Assembly: GCA_032718565.1 (NCBI GenBank)
Contig: JAVGVS010000181.1
Location: 372,001 to 436,000 of the forward strand
Source: Distichodus sexfasciatus
Lineage: Eukaryota; Chordata; Actinopteri; Characiformes; Distichodontidae
Reading direction: 5' to 3'
DNA: 64,000 bases
Under the pieces are notes generated by a model. That model was given only the letters and a program-made list of their open reading frames with translations. It was not told the origin of the DNA and ran no database searches. The position numbers were made by a program, and so were the translations under genes. Shown here piece by piece: positions 36,801 through 51,800 of this stretch (its first letter is position 1; every line of letters starts with the position of its first letter).

Positions 36801-39800
36801 TAAAAGATATCAAGGTGAAATTTTAGAAAATGTTCTTTAAATTATGTAGAAGAATTATTTTATGTATAAAACAGAGTTGCCAAAAATGACTTTGTGGAGT
36901 TATCACAGGCGGTCATATATTGTGTGTGTGTGTGTGTGTGTGTGTATTATTAAATGTGTTTAGTAACTAATGTTTTATTAAAATGGCCCATTTGTGGTAG
37001 AGAACATAGATTTAAAAACTCATAGTAAAAAATATTCAATGTTTTGGTCTATAGCGAACAAAAACCACACTGGCTTCTTCATCACATCATCATCAGCTAT
37101 TTATTTCAGCCTAAAAGCATTCTCCTATAATATTCAAAAAAGCTGTCTCCATAAGGTTGTAAAGTGATAAAATGTGTGTTTGAATTGGCTCCCTTTAAAA
37201 GCTCTTTGATGTTACAGACATACTCCACTTATAGCATCTGGGAAACTCAGGCCACTCTGCCCAGAACAACTAGGGTTAAGTGCATCGGTAATCCCGGTGG
37301 ATTACAGCATCTTAGACAGATTTTTAGCGATGCTGCTTGTGACGATGCTGTGTGTCTCTAAACTGACGATGTCCCAAGTGGGCACAAAAACCTGCAGATG
37401 TTATGTCAATGTCGAAAGTGTACCGAGGTGGAACCGAGTCCCCAGCCAGGTCATCGAAAGCCAGAAGAGACTCAAATGTATAGCATATATATACCCATAT
37501 ACACACCGTCCCCAAACACTGCTCCCCGGTGCTGCCAAAAAGCTGCTCAATGCTCCTTCACAAGTGGGTCAAGTGCACGGGTCACGTTTGGTTGACCAAT
37601 TATCACTCATGATATATTTTTGTGGATATGACCCTCACTCATAGTGACAGCATTTTTTTAATATAAACTAGACAATCAGTGTAAACTCTACTTTAAATGA
37701 AAAAAAAAGCTTAGGGTTTATTGAACAACTGTGATCGTGCAGGGAGAAATCTGAGGCCTTGGAGGAGTTGCCTCTCCTGGGAAAAATCCACCATCATGTG
37801 GCTCATGCTGTCTGTAGCTTTGGGCTTCGCCCAGGTCAGAGCAGGCGGAGCCATGAATGGGTCCTCTGGAGGAGGCGAGGAGAGTGAAACTTTTATTAAA
37901 CATATAAACTGGCCAAGAATGATATTAGTAGTTATAATTATGTCATCATGTCAGCCAACAGGGGTGTGCGTACTGATTCGATGATCAATGAGCACCTCGG
38001 TCCAAATAGAAAAAAATCGATCAGACATATTTAACATCACTTTATATTAAACATGAGTTTATTTTAATGAAAAGAATTGTTTTCATTTTTAAAAGTGAGA
38101 TTAGAAATAAAGTTGTCATGATATTTCAGTTGCTTTTTGTGATTTGATATGGACGGAAGTGATTGTGTTAAATCCGCACATGATACCGTCTCATATTCAC
38201 TAGCTCCTAGGGCTGTGCGATATGATGAAATCTGTCGGATGATAAAATTGAAACGTCTATTGTTTGACATTATACTCTATCATTTATTTCCTGGTATTGG
38301 CGCACAGTGATACATTCCAGCGTGCATTTGAACTTTCTAAGTAAAATCTTGTCTGTCTTGGATTTCTCAAATGTGCTAAAGCTCAGATCTAATGTAAAAA
38401 GTCCCACAGTTTCGCCTTGAAGGCACTTTACTAGAGCGTCATAAAAGGTGTCGCCCTTATCCAGCCATATTATGGGGTAAAAGCGGAGTTTGACCACAAG
38501 TCACCTGAGCGCTGCAAACAACTCAGTGTAAAATTCTGTAAATAAATGGCTCCGCAAACAATGTTTTTAACAAATACAATAGTGTAAATGGCTGTTTACA
38601 GTCATTTGCATGAAATGCTCTTTACGTTAGGCGTTCCATTTGAGTGCTTGGCGTGCACTGACAAGATTTTGCTTGAAAGTTCACTAAGTTGAAAATGTAC
38701 TATATTATGAAATACTACATCGTTATCGGGATATGAAATGACTTATATCGAGATATGAAATTTTGATGATATCGCACAGCCCTACCGGCTCACGAACTGA
38801 ATCAAATCGAAATCGTATCCCAGCAGATTTTACGATATCGTCATAAACAATGAATCACTTTTGAATCAATATAAGATTGTATCCTAATGAAAGTTGTGAT
38901 TTACACCGCAGTTAAAATACAAGAATAATAGAATACACACTAGAATGATGCATTTTTCCCGGATTCCGTTGTTAACTCTCGATTAAATTTAAAATGGCAC
39001 GATGATGACTGTTAAAGTTCAAGTTGTGCTTGATCGTCCTGATCGGAAGCTGAACCATGTGATTTGGCCTTCATTGAGAACTTGGAACGTACCAAAATAA
39101 ACTGGCGTCTGTTAAAGCACAACTGACAACTAGTTCATGAACCACCCACAGGCTGACACACATTCCACCACACGCTGACTACAAGGTCACTTTCACTGGG
39201 ACAAGCCCCACATGTAGAGAAACTCATACACACACACCATTCCAGCAATTACGTTTCTCTTTTAGTGCAGCAAATAATATTCCTAACAGGTTTATCAGCT
39301 GTAAGACACACACATTAAGTGCGACGATGTGTCTGTTTTAAGGGCCGATGCCGATAGCAATACAGATTATTACTAATCGTCAAACCGATAACCAATATTT
39401 TACAACTATAATAATAAATACACATTATGTTGTGCAAGAAAATAAAATTAATTATTGAAAAATTTGAATATAAATACATACTGTATAAGACAGAACATAA
39501 TTTGAATGCTTTTTACCATATATTCAATGCTGAGAACATTTTGTGATGTTCTTAACAAAAAAAAAGGTGCCCCCAGAAGCTATTTTTAAAATTAAATTCA
39601 CAATTAAACAATAAACAAACAATAAACAAACACAGCAGCGTTATAAACTAATGTTTCATAAACTATTAATAAATGGTTAAATCGATTTGAAATCTCTCAA
39701 CAATATAACTTAGCAGCACCAGATTGTGGCACAGAAAGCAGGGAGGCAGTGGCATCAGAGCCAAAGTAGCTCACTTTTTAAATGCAATAATTTTAGTTAT

Positions 39801-42800
39801 TGGCAAATCAGTAAAAAAAAAAACAAACTGATATATATAAACATAAATTGCTCATAATCAAATTAGGCCATAACACAAACCCACAACACACAGAATCAGT
39901 CAGGGCGTGCTTAGAGTAAAGTGGAGAGTGTACCGTACCTATCTTTGATCTGTTTAGCAGCCTTGGGGAGAAATAGGTGAGGGAGGAAGAGGAGAGAAAG
40001 AAAAGGGTCGTTAGTAGAGCCATACCCAGGTGAAGTAGGCAGCTGTACTGCTCCTTACTGGACACACACACACACACACACACACTTCTCAAGCATTCTC
40101 TTATTTCTCTCTTGTTTACACTAACACACCCAAATGAACAGGAGACATAAATAAATCATTAAATCAGCAAAAAGTAAGTTTTTATGTTAAAATGTTAAAT
40201 GCCACAGAGACTGAGAGATGCTAAGAATGTTATTTTCTGTTCTCACCGGGATGGGAGTCACTTGCTCGTGGCACACACCAGCTCCCAGGACCAACAAGCC
40301 ACAAGCCAGGAAAAATAATGCACTGCTCGCTAATTTATTTCGAGTCAAAGGCTTCCAGGCAGATTGTTATTTCAAATAAATGTAACCATTCTAATGCCTG
40401 AACTATTATTACTGCTAGAATTCACCATTAAGCAGTTACAGTAAAGTAAGTTACACTTAAGGTTTGGAGTTCTTTGGTTTTGTACAAGAAAAATAGTTTA
40501 TAACAGATGAATGTGAACACAACTGCAGGTAAAGAAGCGATACAAATGAGAGTACAGCGTCAAAAAGTATATGACCCGATCTACCGTAATGAGTCGGAAA
40601 TTAAAGGCGTTCTATTTATTTAGATATGGGCAGGTGTGTTTGAAAAACATCAAAAATATCGATTTTTTTTTTGGTCTTATATATGAAAAGAAAAAGGTGC
40701 TTCAAATTAATCTCCCAATTTCAGCATGGAAATAATTGTGAAAATATTACTTAAATGGCTATTTAAGTTGAGGTTACCGCTCTCAAATCTTACAAAGAAT
40801 GTCCTTCATCACGATTTTCTCGGTTTTCAGTTGGAAAATGGTGCTGCGATACCCATAACTCAAAAGCGATACCGACTTGACAACCATTTAGATATAGCTT
40901 TGACAAGATATCATTTAAGCTTATTTTCTCATCTTTTTCAATGATACCAAACCTTAATTTTGAATTTTTGGGTCTGTGACTCATTTTGCCAGACCAGGTC
41001 ACATATATATATATTAAAAAAAAAAACCTCAGCGGTACCATGCCATGCTCACACACTCAAAAGAGGTTTTTTTGGACATCCTCAATGTGTTCGTACAGCA
41101 GAAGAGTCGTCTTCATCTTTGATATCAGCGCATAGTTGTAAACTCAGCAGCTCCTCTCGCTCTCTAGTCAGATTGATTGCTCTGGTCAGCTAGTTCTAAC
41201 AGAAAACCTAACCTAAAAACGTGAATAAACAATACTAATGTTGTTAAATTCAGTACACTCTCCTTAAACTGCTGCTGTTCTTATTCACATTTACTGCACA
41301 AATGTACGTTCCATGATTGTAATTGTAGTTTTCTCCACTTGACCGCTGTTACAATATTTTTTATATTACTCAAGTCTCCTCACAATTAACTTAGACTTGC
41401 TGACAGAATACTGTTAGACCAAATATTATTATGTCTCCTGTTACTCCTCACTGTAAATACAATATTGTTCAGCCAACATAATAAAAACCTTTGCTACATC
41501 AATTTAGTGCATCCGCTGCTTCTTGTCATGATATAAGCTAATTTCCCCAGATAAAATATTTTATTTTATTCAATTTTCCATATTGTATACCATGTTTCTG
41601 TCTTCCATATTTTAGTTTTAATTGTTCATTTGGTATAGACTATCAAGAATAAAGCTTGGTAGAGGGAAATACTGTATACAACAGACCTATTTGGACAGTT
41701 AGAGTTAGTTCTTTATCACTTTTACTTTTATTTTATATTTCTACTTTTTTGTTGATTAATGTAATTCTGAATCTCTTTGACTTCTAAGGGCACAAAAATG
41801 CTACATAAATTTGCCAGTCTAATTAGGCTGACTGCTTTAATGCTCAGTGCATCGGCTGCTTTTGTGGAAAAACTTTTTCAGAGTTTAACTTGGACCCGCT
41901 GAATATATTTTAGAGTTACATTTAATAGTGTATTAATATTTGCTTATTCGATGTGCCATATTTCTTCTTCACACTGCAAGAACTGAAGCCATCGTCTCGT
42001 CACTCTGTACACATGTATATAGCTGAGATGGTTAACTTTTGGCTAAATTGCAAATTTTTTTCTTGAAGACAAAGTTTCTTCTTAAAACTGCTGGTTCTAA
42101 GCAGTGTGTACCATTCACAACCTTTCTTAGGAGAAATCTTGTTCTTAAAACCCACTTCATAATCAATTCAATCATTCTCAATACTTTAAATATATTTCGA
42201 TTTTTGGATAATATGAGCATTTCTCTTTTACACCAATGTTTTTCCTGTTTTCCTCTCCTGTGTCTCCCTCTCACTTTCATTATTCCTTCGTTTTCCTCTC
42301 CTCTCACCCTTCTCAGTTTACACAAAGCACACAGAAACAGGGGCCCAGCCCGGGGCAAATCCTTCTCACAGTGTAGTGGATTTATCAGACAGAGTTCACT
42401 TCTCACACGCATAAAGAACAGTGAACTCTCAGGCTGGTGGACTGAGCAGGGAAGTTGGTAAGGACGCAATGACGCATTTGCCAAACTGGCACCAATGCGG
42501 TGAGATGCGTCTAAAAGAACACATTTTGCAGTAGGGAAGACTTAAAAAATGTGAGACGTCTTTAAGAATACATTTAGCAGAGCGGTAGGAAATGGATGTT
42601 ATCTTTGTGTGTGTGTGTTTGTGTGTGTGTGTTTTGACTGGGCTGGGTTCTGATGGGTAATCTCTTATCTGGGCTAATTTCACTCTTCGGTATTGTTCCT
42701 GTTCATTGGGCTCACAGGGCAGGCCACAGAACTGCCATAGCAGCACGATGACATCACCGTGACTGGCCCGAATAGTGTCAGATAACCTCTAGCAACACAC

Positions 42801-45800
42801 ACACACACACACAGGGCTGCGCAATCAATTAAAAATGAATCAAAACCGACATTTAAAACCTCTAGTCAACGTTATCTTGCCCATGATGGTTACAATTATT
42901 TCTGAAATTCTGTTAATCCTTTCTCCAGTGTGTGTGTTCATGTACTGTCCCCTTAAAAACATACCATAACATGTAGGGATGCACGATAATATCGGAAATC
43001 ACATCGGAATCGGCCGATATTTGCCTTTTAAAAAAGTTATCGACATCAGACGGATGCTTAGATTTGTCCGATATTTTCCGTCCTTTATTATACGTCGGAA
43101 AAGGTAGAGCAGTGGAACGTTTGCGAGCAGAAACTCATCTTTATGTGTCCTGATCTGCGTACCGTCAAACTTAATAGTATGCTAGGTAAGAGGCTCTTGT
43201 CATACTTTTCTACGTGGTAGTATGCGTCTCAGGAAATAGCCGGGGTTGTAGCTTAACGGCTCTCTACGCACTAGGTTTAGGTACTGCACATGGAGTGTCA
43301 CATGTGCCCTATTTCGATACGCCACATAGGGCGGGAAGTGACTTTTTCTTAAAATGCTGTGCAATACGCTGGAAATTCGCCACTCTGCTTTCACGCTCAC
43401 TTGTCTTGGCACTGTGCTAAAAAATGGCAGAGCTATGGTGCTATTTTTGTGTGCAAAAAAAAGTCTGAACTTCGCAGAGCAAAATAGCTTGTCTTTACAT
43501 CCTCAATTCTGCCTGCGCTCGGCTCGACTCGGCATCAGTATCAGCATCAACAGATATAAACATGATATAAACATCACACGTCGGCCAATAATTCACTTAT
43601 TGTGCGTCCCTAAGAACATGTGCTATCACGTGTCGCGTCCCATCCAGATATAGAGCCCAAAATCAACCCCAAAACCCAATTATCATGCATTAATCGTAAC
43701 GGAGGCAAAAGGGTCAGTTGATCGTGATACTGATTTGAGGCCATATCGTCCAGCCCTACTCACACACTCACAAAAGTTAAGCATTTAAAGCCAGTACTTT
43801 CACACTTGAGGGAACAATAACATGCGCATCGTCTCAACATCCACGTCCACATCTTGCCCAGTTGTTTTGCGGCTGGTTCTACCTGCAGCTCGTGTGATTT
43901 TCTGGCCTGTTCCTGCTTGATGGTGTTGGTCATGCTCTCCTTGGCCTCTTCCAGAATGGTGAACAAGGTGTCAAACTCCTCCTCCAAGTCCGACACCACC
44001 TGGCTGGAGTTGACCTGAAGTAACAGCACACAGATATTTAATGTACTGATTCTGAACCCATTACTATACATTTTTTACTATGAGAAAAACACTACTAAGC
44101 ACTAAATAAATACTCAAATAAGCACAATAATTATTTATCATTTATAATAATTATTTACAGTAATTGACCATAATGTTTTAATGATCATAGTAAAAAGTTA
44201 CTGTTACATTTTGGATGGTCACAATATTATTTAGATGCAAGTATGGCTGAAGATATATATCTGATGTGGAAATTAAAATGTTTATCCTTTCATATTATAC
44301 CTTATCGTTTATTTGTTGGTGTCGCAAAATACACTGTCCACAGCAATATTTGTTCATGATTTGGATGAGGGTTTCTAGTAGTTACCATGGCACCACAGAG
44401 AATACGATGGCGTTATATTTGTGCCTTAATTCTAAGCGTGCACTGGAACTTTCGCAAGCAAAATCTGGTGTCTGTGTGCACTCTGCGCCCTTAGCGCTTA
44501 AATTTATTGAACGCCCAAGGTGCCACAATTCCCCATTAAAGGCACCTTACTAAAGCGCCGTAAAACGCACTGCCTTTTACAGCCGTTTTACGGCGTAAAA
44601 AGCAGCGTTTGACCACAAGTCACTAGAGCACCACTAGAGCTGCCAACCAAGAGTTTTACTGTTGACTGAGTATGTGCTCATTCATGACCAGCGTGGGGAG
44701 TAATGCATTACAAAAGTCACGCAATTACAGTAACGTAATAGTTTTTGCTGTAACACAGTAATGTAAGGCATTACTAATACATTTTCAGTAATATTACACT
44801 CATTACATATTTCAGTAACACTCGTTACAACTCACTTTTAATCCAAAATGCTAGTGCTGGTTTGTTTTTATTAAAAATCACCAACATTGTGAGACCTTTG
44901 CCAGAAGAGAAAAATCGTGCGAGTAAAAGAGCTGCTTTCTACAGTCATTATGCTGCACCACATCGCCCTCCACTGGATGCGGAGTGAACTGCAGTAAACT
45001 ACATTTTCGCATTTTAGAACGCCATGTCCTACTTCCACAGTTATTTTGGTGACTCGATTTAAAGGTAATTCTGGAGACGTGTATAATGTATTACATGTTG
45101 GAAGTAACAAGCCCAACACTGACTAGCTTAATGCTATGTCTATTATATAGGGGCAGGGGCAGCTGGTGGCGTAACGGTAGGGTGCTTGTCCCGTGATCAG
45201 AAGGTCGCAGGTTCCAATCCAAGGCTGGTAAAGTTACCACTGAGGTACTCATGAGCAAGGTACCGTCCCCGAACACTGCTCCTCGGGCGCTTGTTAGTTG
45301 CCCACTGCTCCTTCACGGATGGGTTAAATGCAGAGGTCAGATTTCGTTGTGGTGCACTGTGTGCTGTGCTGTGGTGTGTTCACAATGACAAATAATCACT
45401 CGCTATATGTTTAGTAATACACAGAAATAAGAAAGCGCTCAGCCTTGAGCCACTTTGATTAAAAGGTGATTCTGAGTGATATTCTTTCCACTAGTAACAT
45501 GCTGATTATGTTAATTTCAGTTGACACTGTGAGTGAAGATGAAAACTGGACATTCCTGTTCTTATATTATTGATACAGTCTTCTCAGAGTCACACGTCTC
45601 ACCTGAACTCCAGCCAGCAAGTGACTTAACGTCTCGATAAAGTGGTGGAGCTCCTCATTTTTATTTGCTAACGTGGTGATTATCCTTTGTAGGGCCTCCT
45701 GTGTGACAAAGAAATTACACAGAATTTTAATAAATGTATTTTTATAATTTGCCAGATGTAAATAAAATCAAACTGATACAAGACACATTTTAAGCTGATT

Positions 45801-48800
45801 CAAGTATGACAGGTATGGACCAATTTAAGCCAGCTAAAACCTGCTTCTTACAGCAGGCTGGTTAAGAGTCGAGCGATGTGGATTTATTAGGCTCGATATT
45901 GATACAGATTTTCACTCATGAAGAAAATCAATATTCTGAACTGTTACATGACTAATGTAAAAATGAAAATTGCCATCCAAATAAGAAATAACAAAATTCT
46001 CCAACAAAAACATCACATTCAATACCTTTAAAAGCCTCTAAAGAATTTTTCATAATGTTTGTAACAGATAAAACAGCTCTATTAAGTCTTATAAATTAAT
46101 ATGATTTAATTGTAAAAATTGTCTCAGTCAGTAGTTTAAATTTTTGTTGTGCAGATAGAGAGAGACGGCTGAATCTTGGCAGAATTTTATCAGTAACAGT
46201 TAAAAAAATGACCAATACAGATGTAAAAATGACCATAAAAATGTCAAAATCGAAATGGCACAGATAATCGGCCAACCTCTACTGCTTTTACACAAATTAC
46301 TGAAGGATTACCAGCCTGAGTTGGCAGAAATAAAGCCGTCAGTCCAAAGTCTGAATGTCAGAATACCGTTTACACTCATGTTCCTGATATGCACTAGATT
46401 TATGACTCTGTCCCGCTGACGCTAAGCATGTCTGTTGTAAAACCCGGGTGTACTTTGCATCTAAGCAGAACGGTATAAACGAGTGAGCGCTAAACAATAT
46501 GACATAATTAATTCTGCATGCTTTTTTAGACTGCACATCTAGAATAGGGATGCCCTGATCCGATGTGTGGATTAGTCATCGGGTATTACATTGTTTTAGT
46601 TAGTAAAACAGTATTTAAGTCAAGTATTTCCTTAAGCATAACAGAATAATCTCTTTCTCCGGCTCACAGAGAAATACACAAATTATTCATTAAAAGCAGG
46701 TATTGTATCGGTACTCGTGATCGGCTGATACCCAAAGGTCAAGTATCGCAAGTATCGGTATTGGAACTGAAAAATTTGGATCCGTGCATCCCTAATCCAA
46801 ACCATGAAAAAATACTGCAGTAAACAATGTTTTTGCCCCGAAATAAACGATAGAGTATAATATGAAACTACATTTAAATTTCATCAGCCGATATATATTT
46901 CGTCATATCGCACAGCCCTACATCGGACTCGTTTTTTAAGTGTCAGAAAGCTCATCAACCGTTACAAATCTATAAAAGAACAAACACCAACATAAACACG
47001 TTGACCTTATTTATTCTGACGGCTACAGCACATAACGCTCATTTTCATTTTTAGAATGCTGTGGTGATTTCATCCTCTAAGGCCTGTTCCGCCTGCCCTA
47101 TATGCTAACTCATGCGGAAGCCCCACAGATGCGGGATCCGGGGAGGAACGTTCCACGGGATTCAGCCTGAGACATGCAGAAGCTAATAAGTGTAAACTAA
47201 CACAGGAGAAACATAGCTTCAAAAATCTGTGATCATTTCCAAATGTGTTTTGTATGAACAAAAAGTCAGACCAAATGTAGATGATTTTTTGTTTCATCTT
47301 CTTGTCTTTAACCTATAAGAAAACTTCATGTTTATATAAATAAAGATCATAATAATGATAATTAATATGAAGACAACCTAGTCAATGTACTATAAATATA
47401 TTTTTTGTTATTTTTCAGAAAATAGATTTTAAGTGTGTTGCACATGTGAGTTTTTTCGTTTTGTGTCTATGAGAATGAAATTTCTACTCAATGTTGACAA
47501 TATAGTAATTTATTACTAGTAGAAGAAGCCACGATACATTGAGTATATTTGATATATCGACCATTAATCAAAATATCAATATCGATTAATTAAAAATCAA
47601 TCGAAACCGTCATTCAGAACCTCTATTCAATGTAATCTTGCCCATGTTCGTTACTTTAATTATTTTTTCACATTTCTGGTAATATTCTCTCCAGTGTATG
47701 TTCAAGCACATTCTGCTTACAAACACCTCCTCACACATGTTATCACCTGATTCCGTCCCATCCAGTCTCTTCAAATATTTTGAAATAACGACGATTAGAT
47801 ATGTACGACGGCGTTTTAGTGCCAACTTTTAAAAAAATCTAAGATTACGAGATTAAACTCGTAATATTTCGAGAATAAACTCGAAACTACGAGAATAAAG
47901 TCGAAATATTACGAGAATAAAGTCGAAATGTTACGAGAAAAAAGTCGAAATATTACGAGAATAAAGTCGAAATATTTCGAGAAAAATCACAGAATTGCGA
48001 GAAACTATGGATGTGGAGGATCTGGTTAACTCCTACTTAAGTTAGGATTTAGAAATAAGGAAATTCTTTGTCTTTTGGCGCGTCAGCACGGACTTATAAT
48101 TAGAGATTTTAATAAACCTTACCTTTGACGGTTGATGTTTGCAAGGTCTTCCGTAGAGCTAACTCACTGGCGCAGACGACGTGCTTGTACAGAACATATC
48201 TTAAACATTCACATAGAAATCTGACTTTATTTTCGTAATTTTGACTTTATTTCTCAAAATACTACGATTTTAATCTCGTATTACTACGAGTTTATTCTCG
48301 AAATATTTCCACTTTTTTCTCGTAACATTTCGACTTTTTTCTCGTAACATTTCGACTTTATTCTCAAAATATTATGAGTTTAATCTCGTAATCTTAGTTT
48401 TTTTTTTTTTAAGGTGGCACTAAAACGCTGTCGTAGATATGCATACTTTGGGCAACAATCGTAATTGGGGAAAAGTTTTCAATTAATCGTGGCGTTGATT
48501 TGAGGTCGTATCGTCCAACCCTGTCTTGATCAGTGTTAGTATTTGTGGCTTGTAGTTGATCATGCAGTCAATGTTGCATTATTTATGATAGCTACAAAAG
48601 TCTTACGGACCTCACACCCCAGCCCAGAGAGAAGTAGACCAGATAATACATGTATACTTTATAAGACAGAGAGAGAGAGAGAAGAGCGTCCATGATTAGG
48701 CAGATTTAAGGATCAGTGCAGTCAGCTATCTTTAGATGCAAGGAGATACCACAGTGCTATATGAAAGCAGCTATACATCCAGAGAGACTAGAGTAAGAAA

Positions 48801-51800
48801 TCTGTAAACGTCCGACAGGCTGCATGAGTCTTAGAAAAATGCAGTTTAATCATTCATTCATTTTCTGAACCGCTTAATCCCTGCTGGGATCGTGGGGACC
48901 AGAGTCCATCCCGGTACTACGGGCACAAGGCGGGGACCAACCCTGGGTGGGCGCTAACACACCGCAGGACACGCAGTCACACTCTCACTCACCTTACGGA
49001 GCCAATTTTAGAGTCATCAATCAACCTATGGTGCATGCTTTTGGACTGCGGGAGGAAACCGGAGCACCCAGAGAAAACCCACGCAAACACGGGCAGAGCA
49101 CACAAACTCAAAGAGAAAGGCCCTACGGCCGACCCAGAGATTGAAAACAAGGTCTTTCTTGCTGTGAGGTGGAAGCGCTAACCACTGTGCCACCGTGCCG
49201 CCTCGCAGTTTAATCAGCCCAATAATTTCTCTTGAGTAGGGGTGGGCGATATATCGAATATACTCGATGTATCTCGGCTTGTTCCACGTGCGATGTAGTA
49301 AATGACTATATCGTGACCATCGAGTATAAATCCTAACGTTATTGTTAAACAGACAGCAGGTACTTAGTTTTTCTGCCCCGTCAAAGCAGACAGCTCGCTC
49401 GCCAGCCCATCCATAAAACTCTAGCGCTAGCGCATGTGCGTTTTGTACTGCTTTCGAGTTAAGCTTCTATGCATGCTCCGCCACCTACGCCTCACATCAA
49501 TGCCAAAACTAGAGCGCGCAAAATGGTTTGCCGCAAAAATTTCGCAGGCGTATATTTCAAAGTCGCGAGAGCAAATGTGAAACTCGAGAGCACAAAATGA
49601 AGAATCGAGTGCGCGGTTGTGATAATTTTGCGCGCAAAGTGTATTTTTCCTCCGTCAAATGTCTTTTTTTCCTCTCGCGCGCAAAGTAGATTACCAGCAA
49701 GCGGCTTTTTTGCTTGAGTGAGATTTCTACGTGCGCGGTTTGAAAGGGGTGGGTTTTGGCAGTTTGGGGGCGGGGTTTTGGCAGTTTCTGCCTGCGAATC
49801 CTATTGGCCGATGGCTCCTGGTTTTGTGATTGACTGCACGCTACGGAAAGTTTATACAGAAAAACCAAAGATGACGGAGGAAGAGGAACAGCGGCAGGTA
49901 GATTAAACGCAAGTTATAGTTTATCAACCTTATAATTATAATTTAATAGTTAGTTCTTACACGTTTAACAAGCACGCAATTAATAGCTCCCCTTGCCCAC
50001 TTGTCTGTCCCCAATATAGAGTATAAAGTTTGCTATATTATACTTTGGTTTAAAATAAGCATTTACTATGTTAAACTTTGGCTAAATTCATTATACTGGT
50101 GTCATTTAATGCAACATCGGGCCGAATTTATCATTTATACAGTGATTTAGAGGAAATTGCAAGGTATAGAGATATATATTGTGTATCGTGATATATCTTA
50201 AAAATATCGCGATATTATTTTTATGCCATATCGCCCAGCCCTACTCTTGAGTGGTCTGGGGTCTCAGTGATGACACCAACACCTTGGCACTTAAATTCAA
50301 CCTACATAGCTGCAATGAAATACATTCTGATTTGTTCCTAAGATTCAATTTTTAAAGTGAAAATATACAATATCATTTTAGAATACTGCAATAAGCCCTG
50401 TTAGGTGCCATATTCATGCAAACCCCAAAGCCACACCCACTTCTCCCTGTATGTTAATTAGCCCCAAGCTGACGGTGTTACATAACAAACCCTCGGCACG
50501 TGACAGGTAAGACGGAGTGGGCCGGAGTCTAAATTAATTAGCTTCTATTTTAGAGGAGTTAGCAAATCCGTCAGACGCAGACCGAAGAGTCGGGTTTAGC
50601 CTCTAATGACCTCGACTTGCTCCTAATGAAAGTGCTGATCAGGGAGGAGTCTTATTATCCCGATCCTTATCCCGATCCTTACGTTTCTAGTATGTTACAC
50701 CAAATATTGCTGTATTTAGCAGCTATTTAGATTAGCAGAATATTTGCAAGGCTGATATTTCCAGGTAAACCTCCAGCAATATAAACTAAGGCTTGTAACG
50801 GATTCCTGAGACAAACGCCGCCTCGATGAAGTCTCACAGTCATAATTACACTACAGCACATTACAGCACACACTGCACCACAACAAACCACTCTGCATTT
50901 GACCCATCTGTGAAGGAGCAGTGGGCAGCTTTCTTTCGGCGGCACCCAGAAAGCAGTTCTTGGGGATGGTACCTTGCAAACGAGTACCTCTGTGGTACCT
51001 TTACAGGTTCGGGACTTGAACCGGAGACAAGGTCAACTCCCTACGCGTTACTCTACCAACTGCCCAGATGTACTCCTACTCCTAAAAATTCTCACCAAAA
51101 ACCAATCCCACTTAATTGTAATACAAAACTCAAAGCTGTACATTTGATCATTTTTGGGCTGTCAAATTCGGTGCTGGGGCAGCACGGTGGCGCAGTGGTT
51201 AGCACTGCTACCTCACAGTGAGACGGGCCTGGGTTTGAGGCCCGAGTTGGTGTTTGTGTGGGTTTCCTCTGGGTGCTCCGGTTTCCTCCCACAGTCCAAA
51301 AACATGCAAAACATAGGTTGACTGGCAAATGTGCAAGGTGTGAATGAGCGAGTGATTGTGCGAGAGTGTTTGCCCTGCGGTGCGATGGCGCCTGACCAGG
51401 TTTGGTTCCTGTCTTGCGCCCTTAAGTTCCGGATGCGACCCCAATGAGGGTTAAGCAGTTTGGATAAGAAATGAATTAAGTTTGGTACTTGTAACCTTAT
51501 TTTACAGAGACCGTTTTGAGCTAAGAGACATAACTTAGTTTTGGAATATCTTGTCATCTTCAAACTTTTTGCCTTTTTTCCTTTAATCCGTTATCCCAGA
51601 ACAAAGACGGTCCAGAAGGATCCGTAAGCCCTTGTGGTACCCTGTTTCAAATCATCTTTGAAAACCATTTAATAAGAACTGAGCCAATGAAGAAAAAGAA
51701 CTCGACAAAGCAAACCTCTAACTCTGAACTGGTATCAAAGTGTCAGAGCTAATCTGAAGCTGAGGCTGAATGTAGGGTTGTCAGTTCAGTGTTCATCAAA

